Shown here: positions 1 through 10,058 of the stretch, one piece after another
How the letters are laid out: each line of letters starts with the position of its first letter
Numbering within the stretch: the first letter of the stretch is position 1
Source of the DNA: Strigamia acuminata
Lineage: Eukaryota > Arthropoda > Chilopoda > Geophilomorpha > Linotaeniidae
Direction: 5' to 3'
Assembly: GCA_949358305.1 (NCBI GenBank)
Contig: OX442316.1
Span: 4,092,001 to 4,156,000, forward strand
Length of the DNA: 64,000 nt
The notes under the pieces: model-generated
Databases searched by the model: none
What the model was told of the DNA's origin: nothing
The model's input: only the letters and a program-made list of their open reading frames with translations
Made by a program: the position numbers and the translations under genes

Positions 1-254
1 TTAAAGATGTTTTTACTTGGCGTGACATCATCTTTGCTGCTAGACATTTGTTGCTTGGTTTCTAGGTATTGTATCCGTGTTTGGAGCTTGGAATTCTGCT
101 CACGAAGCATGCCCAGCTGCTCCATTAAGCGACACAAGTTATCGAGATGGTCGAGTCCAGCTTGGGATTGCATTTGCATAGGAGGAAGTTGCGATTCCAT
201 GGCCATGCTTAGGAGATCGTCTCCCTTAGAAGACATCTTGTAAGACGAGTCCAT
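1..254 (-). CDS. Start of an unidentified coiled-coil protein (runs off the window edge)
   Basis: An open frame on the minus strand starts with ATG at 254, with an in-frame TGA 18 bases further upstream, and stays open to base 1. The roughly 84 visible residues begin MDSSYKMSSKGDDLL. They are Met/Gln-rich at first and then hold a leucine heptad-like segment (CRLMEQLGMLREQNSKLQ, then RIQYLE) that reads as a short coiled coil. A possible splice donor lies at about base 16, so the last residues may be intronic. It starts 295 bases downstream of the cadherin stop on the same strand. It cannot be the cadherin's next exon: the only upstream AG sites give the wrong phase. I do not recognise the family. 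Coding status rests on the open frame and the heptads. Confidence 0.5.
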   Translation of the reverse strand, partial: MDSSYKMSSKGDDLLSMAMESQLPPMQMQSQAGLDHLDNLCRLMEQLGMLREQNSKLQTRIQYLETKQQMSSSKDDVTPSKNIF

Positions 255-476
255 GATGGGGACATTCGATCAAAGTGTGGTGCATCACGTCTATTTTGGA
301 TTCGCAGTTCCATGAACGCGTGTTGGGGTTATTTTTGGACGTTTGAGCTTTGAGGGACATGTACAATTCGCGCTTTAATTATAGTTGTGGAAATAAATGG
401 AGATTTTTACAAAATGGCGGTGGGTTATTAAATTGTTGGGGTTTGGTTTGAGTTTTTTGATGGGTATTTGTGGTAT

Positions 477-482
477 TTTATT
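477..482 (-). terminator. Candidate polyadenylation signal of the cadherin gene
   Basis: AATAAA on the minus strand, 67 bases beyond the inferred cadherin stop codon at 549-551. Confidence 0.4.
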
Positions 483-548
483 TTTATAAAAGTGTATTTA
501 CATGTAGAAATTGGAAATAATAATTTTTGACGTGTCGTTAGAGATGAT

Positions 549-3500
549 TTAGTGCTGGGGACTGTTTTCATCAGAGCTGTAAAGTTTGAAAGGAAAAGAA
601 GAAAATAAAAAAAAGGTCAAAAACTAAAATAAGTTTGAGCTAAAATAGAAACTTGAAAGGAATTTAAATTTGGGTTGATAAATTTACGACTTTGAGTGGT
701 TATTAATTAGAAAAAAACGGGTCAAATTGGACAATTATCGTGAAAATTATCGCGAAATTATCGCCGAGTTAGATTCTAGCCAATCACGAGCCACATTCAC
801 TGATAATCACCCCAGTAATTACCTGAAATTATAGGCGATAATTCCAGTTGAGTAATTACTCGTTGTTTTTACTCGTAATAATTACGAAATACTTTCCTTA
901 ATTAAAATAAAAACAACATCAAAATCACCTCTGATAAATAGGATTAAGGGCAGGCACCATTAGAGCATTCACGTCATCGCATTCTAGTTCGTCGCGACTT
1001 CCGTACGCTTGCATTTGATCCAATGAATCCGTACTGCTTTCTTCCGTGTATCCCGAAGCATTCAATACCTGCATTAAAGGCGATGGTGGCCCTTTGATAG
1101 TCCCCATGAAATCGTCGCCATTGATATTCATGCGGAGAACCTGAAACAATCAAATAAAAATTGAATACTTAATAATTTTTACGCTTTAGATTGCAATCCT
1201 CAAAGTTATGACGTCACACCAAAATGGCTTCCACGAGGTGTAATCGAGCATCTTGCCGCTCGCTCGTTTCGTGACATAAATCAGGTGGGATTTAATTTAA
1301 TTCGATCGTCTTACTTGTGTTTCGTATTCTTTCAAACTAGGCTCGATAAGTACAGGTTCCAAGTGAGGACTGCCGATCATCTCCTGAAGTTTTGATCGAA
1401 ACGTTTCGTATCGCGACCATAGGAAACACAAATACACAATGGCCGCCACTCCCAACACCGCGACAATGGATGAAAGTGCAAGGAGCGCTGCTTGGAACCC
1501 ATCAACTGCCTCTTCCATCGTTTTCGCAGCATATAACACACCTGAAACATCATACATTTGAAATAAACGAATTAATTTCAAATATTTCTCACCTGCAGCC
1601 CAGGTCGACGGATATGGATGACGTATTGCCGTAGCATCGATGTGTAGTCCATTAGAAATGGCCGACAAAAGCGAATATTTTCCCTCGAGAGAAAAAAATA
1701 ATGATTGGACTCGGGGGTCGTCGGTAGGCACTAAGCGGTAGCTGCTGGGGTCCACTGCGTAGAAAGTGATATCGGACCCCCTAGAGTCCAATGTCGTGGC
1801 GTTTGCAGAGGCCAAACGTCGAACGTCCACTTTTTCAATGCCAATGATAAGTCCACTTCTTTCCTGAAGGAAATCTGCGAAAAAAATTAATGAATAATAA
1901 CATTTGGAGATTAAATTGAAGCGGGGACAGGAGGGAATTTTTGTGGATATTATCCCATAATTAAATTAATTAAAACTTGAATTTAACATTTTAATTGATT
2001 TTTATCTTGCAGATTATTTCTGCCATTGGCTAACTTTGACTGACATAAGGAACGTAGACGCGAGAAAAACTCTAGAAAAACTCTTTAACAACATATCGGT
2101 AAGTGGAACAAACAAAAAATGGTTATTTTTCCCAAAAAATGGTCATTTTTTCCAAAAAATGGTCATTTTTCCCAAAAAATGGTCATTTTCCCCAAAAAAT
2201 GGTCATTTTTCCCAAAAAATGGTTATTTTTCCCAAAAAATGGTTATTTTTCCCAAAAAATGGTCATTTTTCCCAAAAAATGGTCATTTTTCCCAAAAAAT
2301 GGTCATTTTCCCCAAAAAATGGTCATTTTTTTCCCAAAAATGGTTATTTTTTCCCCAAAAATGGTCATTTTTTCCAAAAAATGGTCATTTTTTCCCAAAA
2401 AATGGTCATTTTTCCCAAAAAATGGTCATTTTCCCCAAAAAATGGTCATTTTTTTCCCAAAAATGGTTATTTTTTCCCCAAAAATGGTCATTTTTTCCAA
2501 AAAATGGTCATTTTTCCCAAAAAATGGTCATTTTTCCCAAAAAATGGTCTTTTTTCCCAAGAAATGGTCTTTTTTCCCAAAAATAGTCATTTTTCTGTAA
2601 AAATGACCAATTTTTTGGGAACCTGGCGCCTAATCATGTCCGGCGCCTTTTTAAACCCGGCGTTAATACGAGGCAGTGCTGTGGAATACCACATTACCTC
2701 GATTGTAAGACGCACCACATTTTTAGAGATGTTTATGTCGGAAAAAAGTGTCTTAAAATCAAAGAAATACCGTACTGCCATGGGAACCGCGATCTGTGGG
2801 ACGACTTTCTTAAGGACCCAACCTTGCGTTAGCACCGAGAGCTGGGAAAACCACAAACGTCTCACGGACCATAAATCTGCCACTGACCAGTTCTATGTAT
2901 TTTTTGGATTAATGGGGCCTCGAAACAGGGCTAGTTGGGTGCGAGAGTACAAAATGGTAGGACTTACCGATGATTTGAGATTTCATTTCAACTGCATTGT
3001 CTGGAGAGGTGGTTGATAGCACCAGCACCATTCTGTGATGGTCTTCGAGCAAGTTAACGGTCAATTGGGCCACCGAGGATAAGAACTCGGATGCGTCGTC
3101 CGGTCTGTCCCTGGCGGTAATGTTGGCTCGAATGGAACCTTCTCTGGTATTTTCGAATGTTCGGATATTGTGAATAGCGCCAGTTTTCTTATTCATGCTT
3201 AGAAATTCTGGGAATTGATTGATCTCTCTTAAGGAATACACAACGCGGCCATTTTCTTCCGAGTCCCTATCTTGAGCCTAATGTTAATGGGCGTGAAATA
3301 ATGAATTATTCAAGTTTTTCTGTGTCGTTTACCTGAATGGTTAGTATGTGGGTGTGCGCAGGTGCGTTTTTGGCAACGATTGCCAAATAGATGTCGTTGT
3401 GCATGGCGCCGATGAATGTTGGCCGGTTGTCGTTGACGTCTTTAACGTTGACGGTGATTCGGGCGACGGAACGTGAGGGATCTTTGGTAAAATCAATAGT

Positions 3501-4494
3501 GGTAATCAGAAACTGTCGTACTTTTTTCGATCGCGTGTTTAAAATTGCGGTAAAATGTTTTGTTGTCTCAAGTTGGTGCGCAGGTCTACTGCGACTAAAA
3601 GTTGACTAGATTGGCCGATAATTTCTTTTTGAATGCAAGCAAAAATATCACATAAGGTGCAGAAAGGCTAAAAACGGTCAAAATCATACGCTAAAACGTG
3701 CCGTACCGTGAATGTGTTCGTTTTTGGCACGTTTCTTGTATCGTTTTTGCGGTTTTTGTTGATGATTTTTTTTTACTGTTTTTGATGCCATTCGGTTTAT
3801 AGAAACGGTAAAAAGCATAAAGACCGGAACTTTGAACATGCCTATCGAAAATTTAGAGTTTAAACAAAGTTTAGTTTAGCCCTACCGATAATCGAGGACA
3901 CTGTGTGAAGCCGAACTGATAGTTGATAGGTGTTTTTGGTTTCGAAATCAAGCTGTTGCCCTCGTGTAAGTAGCACACAATCGCGATTTCTATTCTCCGT
4001 GAACTCAAAATGTCCTTTTTCATTCCCCGACTCAATAGTACATTGAAGTGGAAAATTTAATCCTGGCTTATTGGTCAGCAAGAGGGTCTTCACCACGGTA
4101 TTTCCCGCACAGTTCTCGGCCACATCAACACTAGCCAAAATCACAGCGCAATAATAATAATAATTGATAACAAAAATGTTAAAGTCGAAACTCTTTATAA
4201 CGAATCGCAAGGAACCCGAAAAATCGATTCGTTAGAACGAGAATTTATTGCATCAAAATTTTTTAACTTGGTGTTCTATGGCCAGCCTACCAAACCAATC
4301 ATTTTTTGGTATTTGTTGTATTGATAATTCGTTATACCGCGATTCGTTATAAAGAGTTTCGACTGTATTCACATCCTCTACCTGAAAACTGTGTCTGCGA
4401 AGCCTAAACCTGCCGTAAGCGCCTTAATGTTAATCCAGTGGAGCGAAGTAATTGTCAGTGACAAGAAGATCCAAATTAAAAGCGAGCATCGCAT
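549..4494 (-). CDS. Short single-pass cadherin (521 aa), CDH23/PCDH15-like membrane-proximal architecture
   Basis: Calcium-dependent adhesion-type membrane protein assembled from eight exons: 4494-4382, 4130-3886, 3481-3333, 3277-2968, 1874-1593, 1541-1315, 1140-929 and 576-549. Every junction has GT-AG borders and matching phase. Exon 1 gives a signal peptide (MRCSLLIWIFLSLTITS). Residues ~39-142 form one EC repeat ending DVNDNRPTF (134-142). Residues ~143-260 form a second, with AQDRDSEENG. A ferredoxin-like membrane-adjacent region follows (~261-380), then a membrane span at ~384-408 and a ~110-residue tail ending ENSPQH. The juxtamembrane KEYETQVL segment resembles CDH23-type cadherins. 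Family members usually carry many more EC repeats, so this is either a genuinely short cadherin or a gene whose long upstream exons lie beyond 4494. The in-phase signal-peptide exon favours the first. The last, 28-base exon is the least certain. Confidence 0.8.
2115..2600. repeat. ~20-bp minisatellite in a cadherin intron
   Basis: About 24 tandem copies of a unit close to ATGGTCATTTTTCCCAAAAA, with 19-21 bp variants (TTATT, CCCC, TTTCCC). It lies in the intron between cadherin exons 4 and 5. The unit length makes several spurious open frames (PKNGHFSQKMVIF-type repeats), which are not genes. Confidence 0.95.
2620..2865. repeat. Two dispersed-repeat fragments in a cadherin intron
   Basis: Bases ~2625-2690 resemble the GCGCCGG / GAGGCAGT repeat family seen again at ~19095, ~46715 and ~50855. 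Bases ~2789-2865 (CTTTCTTAAGGACCCAACCT) recur at ~10421-10500 in the same orientation and at ~15097-15195 on the other strand, so this is a second dispersed family. Confidence 0.6.
4181..4367. mobile_element. MITE with pogo/Tigger-like inverted termini in cadherin intron 1
   Basis: The left end carries AGTCGAAACTCTTTATAACG and the right end carries its inverse (GTTATAAAGAGTTTCGACT), followed by TA. The ~187-bp element has no coding capacity. The CAGTCGAAACTC...ATAACGA termini resemble those of pogo/Tigger-type DNA transposons. A degraded relative lies at ~23350-23465. Confidence 0.65.
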
Positions 4495-5212
4495 TTTGTA
4501 ACATGTGGTTCCACCTTGCAGTGTCTTGTATCATGCAATGCCAGCAGGTGCTTTACGTATTTTGACTTCCCCTCCCTTCCTTCCTTCCTTCCTTCCCGGA
4601 TGATGGTGGTTTTTGGTTGAATGCACGAGTTGAATGTACCAGTAGTAGAATAGAATAAAAAATGATAATGAAAGGATTTGGGTGAAAGTATACAACTGTA
4701 TTAGGTATTGGCAACGAGATAAACAGATAAATGATTGGGAAAATGATGATTTGGGACTCAAGTTGATTTTTTTTTTCGAGGGGTTGGCATCCATTTTGGA
4801 AAAGTGTTCCACCCAATCAGGTTGTGTTACAACTTACAAGTGTTGTTGGTGTTTGTGTTTTGGTTTTGGGATGTTGAAAGATAGAAAAATTAAAACACAA
4901 ACATTTAGAAGATTTAAAACATGATTTTTTGAATGCTAGTGAGTGGATTTAGCAACAAGTATGCTGGGCACTGACTCTAGGGGTAAAGGAACTGTTCAGT
5001 TGTATGAGAGTCTGAACATTTTATTTATTACCGAGAATTTATTTTGCTTTAATATGAAATAGGAAGGGAGTGGTTTTGTGTATGGGTGTAAATTAGGACG
5101 GTTAATACAGGATTACCCATCTGCCATTTTTATGGGAACAATGTTGTCCAGTAGAAAAAGTGATTTAGGCACCATCTGTTGTTGCAATATTATAATACAA
5201 TGTTAAAATTGG

Positions 5213-5624
5213 TTAACCTTCCCATAGCCATGGTGGGTCAAAAAAATTACAGAAGTGGAAAAATCACTAATTCTTTTTTTCCTGAAAATTAATTAATGAG
5301 GTTAACTTTTATTCCTCAAACACTTTTTTATCTTATAAATGACTAAATAATTTGTAATGACTAAATACGAATAGTTTTTCAATTATTATTAAGATAATTT
5401 AATATTTATAACATAAAACACCCTTAATGGGAGTGCCGTACACTACTTTGCCATCTGTTTGCACTAGGCGGCGTATTAAAATTACTCCTAAAACATGTGC
5501 TTTTACCAGAAAAAATGCGATTGCACCAGGAAAAATGTGATTGTGCACATTTTTTAAAAGAAGGCTGAAATGACCGACCATGGCTGCACATGTGTAGTAA
5601 AAACCATGGCTATGGGAAGGTTAA
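5213..5624. mobile_element. piggyBac-type MITE flanked by TTAA
   Basis: TTAA at 5213-5216 is followed by CCTTCCCATAGCCATGG. The inverse, CCATGGCTATGGGAAGG, precedes TTAA at 5621-5624. A TTAA target duplication with about 17-bp inverted termini is the hallmark of piggyBac-family insertion. The ~404-bp interior encodes nothing recognisable. It lies between the cadherin and FBXL7 genes. Confidence 0.75.
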
Positions 5625-5822
5625 ACACAATATTTCGCGCGTAAGTTGCTAAGAAAAAAGTGAATTGAAAACTTTAAATTCTGAATTTGCTTCGCTGCAT
5701 TGTGGACAGAAACTTCGCTCAAAACTTTGCACAGAAATTAAATTTTGCAGTGTAAAGATGTAAATACCTAGGTGTAAACAAAGTAAGCTTACTTTAAAAA
5801 ACATTTTCGGTGATGTCATTAC

Positions 5823-5967
5823 ACTAGCTGCATTCAAAAACTAAAATATTTTGTGTTTTACTTCAATTTTAAATGCAAAAATGACATCATTTCCTGTTTA
5901 AACCCATGTTAAAACTTAAAATACACTTAAACTAAAATTGTTATTTTTATTTTTGAATGCGGCTAGT
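5823..5967. mobile_element. 145-bp MITE with GCATTCAAAAA termini
   Basis: The left terminus ACTAGCTGCATTCAAAAA matches the inverse of the right terminus (TTTTTGAATGCGGCTAGT) with one mismatch. The terminal GCATTCAAAAA is shared with the hairpin element at 49423-49584 and fragments at ~12140 and ~47670, so they belong to one superfamily. The whole 4495-6109 gap holds only this element, the piggyBac-type MITE and AT-rich sequence. Confidence 0.65.
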
Positions 5968-6019
5968 AAAAAGTGAAAGAGTAAACTTGCACAACAAACA
6001 GTTTGAAAAAAATCATATT

Positions 6020-6025
6020 TTTATT
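6020..6025 (-). terminator. Candidate FBXL7 polyadenylation signal
   Basis: AATAAA on the minus strand about 85 bases past the FBXL7 stop codon. Confidence 0.45.
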
Positions 6026-6109
6026 TGTTAAAAATAATAATAAAGTTAGAAAACAACACAAGATTGAAACAATTAGTAAAAGTTTGTACTTGAAGGTGTT
6101 AATGACAGT

Positions 6110-9100
6110 TTAATAAAAGCCAGGGTTTGTGTGTTCAATAATGCATCGCTTGCAAAACTTCTTTACAGTTTTATAACCATCTAAAGTTACTTGGCAATCT
6201 TGGAGATTCATCTGTTGAAGTCCTCGGCAGAAATAAGCGATCGACTGAATACCTTTATCGGTTACCATATCACATGATTTTATACTCAGTTTCTTTAAAT
6301 TAGGACAATGCTCAGAAAGCACTTTGAGTCCGTAGTCGGTCACATCACATTTTCCAATATCCAAAGCCCGCAACTTGGAGCAACTGAATGCCAGGGATTC
6401 CATACTGTCGTCCGACACCGCTTCACATCCGCGGACATTCAAGTAGCGTAGCTTGTAACAGTGCCGAGCGATGTGTTTGATACCGGCGTCCGATATTTGT
6501 CCACACTTTGCAACGCTTAAATATCTTAAATTAGACCCGAGTTTTGCCAACTCGTACAAACCGAAATCAGTTATTCTGTAGCAGTCGCTGATACTAAATT
6601 CTTTTAACACTAAGCAATAATTAGCTATGTGTTTTAAGCCTACATCGGTCAGGTTTAAGCATCGCCTCAAGTAGAGGTTCTGCAACTGAGGGCAAGTGCG
6701 CACAATTACTTTCAGATTATTATCACTGAGGGAATGGCAGTCAGTCAAGTCCAAATGTTTTATCTGTAACTGATGAGCAGTTGGAGAAGGCGAAAAGCCG
6801 TTGAAAAGCGATAAGTTTGATCGACGGTTTTGTACGTAAATGGAATCCACTTCACTGCAACCTGAAAATGCAAGGAAGAAAATTATAGAACTTTCCGTCA
6901 ACGTTTGCACATGTATGCGAGTAGAAATTATCAGCATGAATAAACGTCAACATATCCATTGTGTTTCAGGGGCGCGTTATCTACCGCGACATCAATATAT
7001 CGTGACTTGGGAAACTGCGACTACATGTACCGTATTTTACCAATTAAGAGTAGCCCTCGAATTGTAGTCGCCCTCGAATAAGAGCCATGACCGAGAGATT
7101 TGATATGAGCCGCCCTCGAATAATAGCCGCACTCGATTAAGAGCTGCCCTCGAATAATAGCCGCACTCGATTAAGAGCCGCACTCGATTAATAGCCATGA
7201 CTGAAAGTGGCAGTTTTGAATGAGAGCTGCGGCTCTTACTCAGTAAAATACGGTATTTTGGGTTTTTCTTTTTCTTTCTCCTAAGAAGGGTCCCGCGAAC
7301 CTAACCTTTTTCGGGACAGCTTGTCGCAGTACATTGTTGTCGCGGTAAATAATGTCGCGACGAGTATGCGCCCCCGTGTTTCACCCTAATTTATTTTTTT
7401 TGAAGTGCCTGTAAAAAAACAACGGCCCGGACCCCAGAGGAGCCATGAGCCGGGAGTTTGAACTCAGATCCTTCGTTTGTTGGACAGGTGCTCTACCGAC
7501 TAAATAAATTAGGGCGGAACACAATGGACATGTTGATGGTTATGAAAGAGGAAAATAAAAACATTTTGTTCACTTGAAATTATCATGTGTTACATAAGCA
7601 CTTGGAAGAGATATGTTTTTCTTGATTTGGATAAAAATGAGCTCTTATCTGTGTAATGACAGATGATTGGCATAGCAGTGTTAGGAGTGTTTTCCTCCCA
7701 CTATAATTAGCTGGCTGTCCATCAAGCAAGATAAAGTTTCTTTGGACAGCCAATTTGAATTCCAGAATAATAATTCTTGAAATTTTAGGTTGAAGGAAAG
7801 GAAATTTAAATATTTTACTCTTCATTTTCAAGAAAAGCTCAGGGGGGAATTTGTTTAACCACATGTTTGCAATTTATTCTCTATGAAAGCAGATGTTTGA
7901 CTTCAAAGGCTCTTTTGGAGATGCAATTATGGAAAGTGACTTCTCATTAAACATACCCCAGGTAGCTTTTACTGTGAGCATGATAAGTTGACACACACAC
8001 ATAAAAGTACAAATAATTTAGGAAAATTGCTACAAGTATTGCAACTGTGAAATATTATAGAAGATTAAAAGGTCATATCAGAAGAAGAATGACATAAATG
8101 TCCAACTCCCATTGGCTTGAATGTTTTAAAACAATTCAAAGCTGTTGAGATTGGCTAGATTTGTTGAAAGTAACAGTGAATACTTACAACAACCACTGAG
8201 TTGTGATTTGTTTTGAAAAGCTAAAGACAAACTGAATACCTTGAATTTCAAGAATGAAGTCCAAACAAGATATTCAGCTTGTCTTCAGCTTTTCAAAACA
8301 AAACATAATTCACTGGTTGTTCCAAGTATTCTCTCTTTCTTTTAAGAAATCTGGCCAAAATATCAGAGAAACTGATGAGTTTGTTTGCAAGCGGTTAAAC
8401 CTTTATGTTTCATAAACTCGGTAGTGATTATTTCTCGCACGAAGGACTAAACCTATTTTTAGGGTTAAACAATCTGGCCTTAACATGAAGGAATGGACTT
8501 TACGCATTTTTTGTCTTAAAAAACTGCTCATTTGATAGAATGAGTGGGTTTGCTTGTTAACTATGATACTTATGCAAGGTACCGTATTTTATCGATTAAG
8601 AGCCGCGACTCTTATTCAAAACTGCCATTTTTGTCAGCAATTAAAATTTCTAAATGAAGTCTGAACGTTACAAACGGAGCGTACGTTCATCGTTCGTGAG
8701 GTTAAATACAGAAACAATATCGTACTTTTGCAAAAATACGGTATTCTTGGTGTCTCAGCCCTGGCTACTATTCGAGGGCAACTCTTAATTGGTAAAATAC
8801 GGTATTTGAAGCGCAGGACCAAATATCTGCAGTTAAATAGTTTTCAAATAGTTTTCAATTCATCAAATGCCGCTACTTTAATTGCTTTGATTAATGAGTG
8901 TGATTTACCTGTAAGGTCAAGATATTCAAGATTGCAACAATTCGTGACTAGTTCCAAGACACCTATATTTGTTACATTGCTGCAGCCTTTCAATTGTAAA
9001 CTTCTTAGTTCTGGACATCGTCGAGCTAAAACATTGAGTCCTCGGTCGGTCAGCCGTGAACAACCATTGAGTATTACTTTTTCCACCATCAGACATCTGC

Positions 9101-9718
9101 TAGGAGAGTCACGGCATAGCAGCCGTGTGAGCATTCGCAATGCGCGATCAACATAAATATGTGGTCCAGTCAATTTAATTGTGGTCCATAGTTGAGGTTC
9201 CCACACCAAGAAGTACCACCGCCGACAAACTTGAGCACATGCGCACAACTGATGTGGAGACAGACCGGAGAATATTTTCAGGATAACATCATCGCTGAGT
9301 TTGTCGAAGAAGGAACCTTTGCTTGTAATGCTTTTCCCTTTATAAGTTGCCAGAAGATGGTCAGTCTTAAGCGATATGTTTCTCAGTTGAGGTGTGTCTG
9401 AAGCCACTGGAGAATATAGTCTTAAAGTAGGAGGCCAAAGAGAAGCGTTGTTATTTGGTTGATGTACTGGTATGGGAGTTTGCCGGCTAATCAGTGTGTG
9501 GTATCCCAAGTCATGATCAGGAGAGCTTCTTCCGACGTCTGAAAAGTCGTCCAACTTGTCAAATTCATTGCAGCAGCAGCAACAACAGCAGGAGGAATCC
9601 TTTGGGAGGCATCCAACTTGCTGTAGGAGTGATCCATGGCGAGAAGGTGGGATCTGTCCTGAACTACCATCGGTATCATCTAATGAATCACCACTGGCTT
9701 GGGTTGAACCCTCAAGCT
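6110..9718 (-). CDS. FBXL7: F-box and leucine-rich repeat protein 7 (5' end missing)
   Basis: Substrate-recognition subunit of an SCF-type ubiquitin ligase. Two coding exons are clear, 9718-8909 and 6861-6110, joined phase 1 across a 2,047-bp intron, giving at least 519 residues. The first holds a low-complexity N-terminal part with a run of seven cysteines, then the F-box (FDKLSDDVILKIFSGL through CRRWYFLVWEPQLW), then the first LRRs. The second is a string of cysteine-containing LRRs (LRYLSVAKCGQISDAGI and similar) ending CKRCIIEHTNPGFY, nearly the vertebrate FBXL7 C-terminus (CKRCVIEHTNPAFF). The exon at 9718 begins after a good acceptor and needs an upstream exon ending in phase 1, which I could not find; it may lie anywhere in 9719-15698 or beyond. 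The intron contains two MITEs, a SINE-like piece and a fold-back element. Confidence 0.95.
7028..7255. mobile_element. MITE-B copy (TACCGTATTTTA termini)
   Basis: It starts TACCGTATTTTACC, with ATTAAGAG close behind, and ends GTAAAATACGGTA, an inverted terminus. Inside are short degenerate repeats of CCCTCGAATAATAGCCGC. It sits in the FBXL7 intron. Relatives are at 8580-8804, 17677-18005, 47760-47872 and 53826-54080. Confidence 0.75.
7385..7510 (-). mobile_element. tRNA-derived SINE-like fragment
   Basis: The minus strand carries an A-box-like TTAGTCGGTAGAGCAC (7504-7489). About 38 bases on is a B-box-like GAGTTCAAACTC (7465-7454), the spacing of an RNA polymerase III internal promoter. The arms do not fold into a clean tRNA, so a tRNA-derived SINE or decayed tRNA is likelier than a working tRNA. 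Flanking CCCTAATTTAT and ATAAATTAGGG form an inverted pair. Confidence 0.5.
8178..8331. mobile_element. Fold-back (hairpin) element in the FBXL7 intron
   Basis: Arms of 65 bp at 8178-8242 and 8267-8331 are inverted copies with about nine mismatches, including a 16-bp exact block (TTTGTTTTGAAAAGCT), around a 24-base loop. As it lies in an intron, the transcript would fold into a long hairpin. It is probably a non-autonomous fold-back transposon. Confidence 0.7.
8580..8804. mobile_element. MITE-B copy
   Basis: It begins TACCGTATTTTATCGATTAA, with AGAGCCGCGACTC immediately following, and ends TTGGTAAAATACGGTA. The inverted termini match the family at 7028 and 17677. It ends 105 bases from FBXL7 exon 8909-9718. 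Confidence 0.75.
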
Positions 9719-10020
9719 CTGCAATAAAAATTAATCTTTTATGAATTTATTATCAACAATTGATGATCAATAAATGGCCTATTCCTCCCATATAGTTCAT
9801 ATTCCCACGCCCTTTGAGGACCTTCATGGACAACCCACACAAATTATACAACTATCCTATTATCTTTGCAAGTACACCGTGTGATTAGCATAAACTACAG
9901 ACGGTTGAAAGCTTAACTGCAATGGTTTTTAAAATGAAAATTCCGGTGTACGTTAAGATCGTAAATTTGTGCTACACTCTAAAAATGGATTGGTTGTTTT
10001 AACTAAATGTTTTCGTTTTG

Positions 10021-10058
10021 ACCAGTGAAGATTATCGTTTGATCGGAAGGCCTATGGT
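10021..10058 (+). ncRNA. Degenerate hammerhead-ribozyme-like motif
   Basis: Stem I arms ACCA (10021-10024) and TGGT (10055-10058) pair perfectly around GTGAAGA, an imperfect hairpin, GGAA and palindromic GGCC-TA. Compared with the hammerhead core CUGANGA...GAAA, the first C is G and GAAA is GGAA, so catalysis is unlikely. It is a relative of the copy at 50375-50413. Confidence 0.35.

Noticed and set aside
2036-3016. 326-codon plus-strand frame rich in PKNGHFSQKMVIF repeats
   Set aside because: It is the translation of an AT-rich minisatellite that happens to lack stops; it lies antisense to a cadherin intron, and other frames of the same repeat are equally open.
3484-3610. Extension of cadherin exon 3 upstream through an open frame (TAILNTRSKKVRQF)
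   Set aside because: Joining at 3481 restores the EC motif (SSIID-PSRSVARITV) in phase with a good acceptor; the longer frame breaks the EC pattern.
7425-7504. Functional tRNA gene on the minus strand
   Set aside because: A- and B-box words are present, but the acceptor and anticodon stems do not pair properly; treated as a SINE-like remnant.
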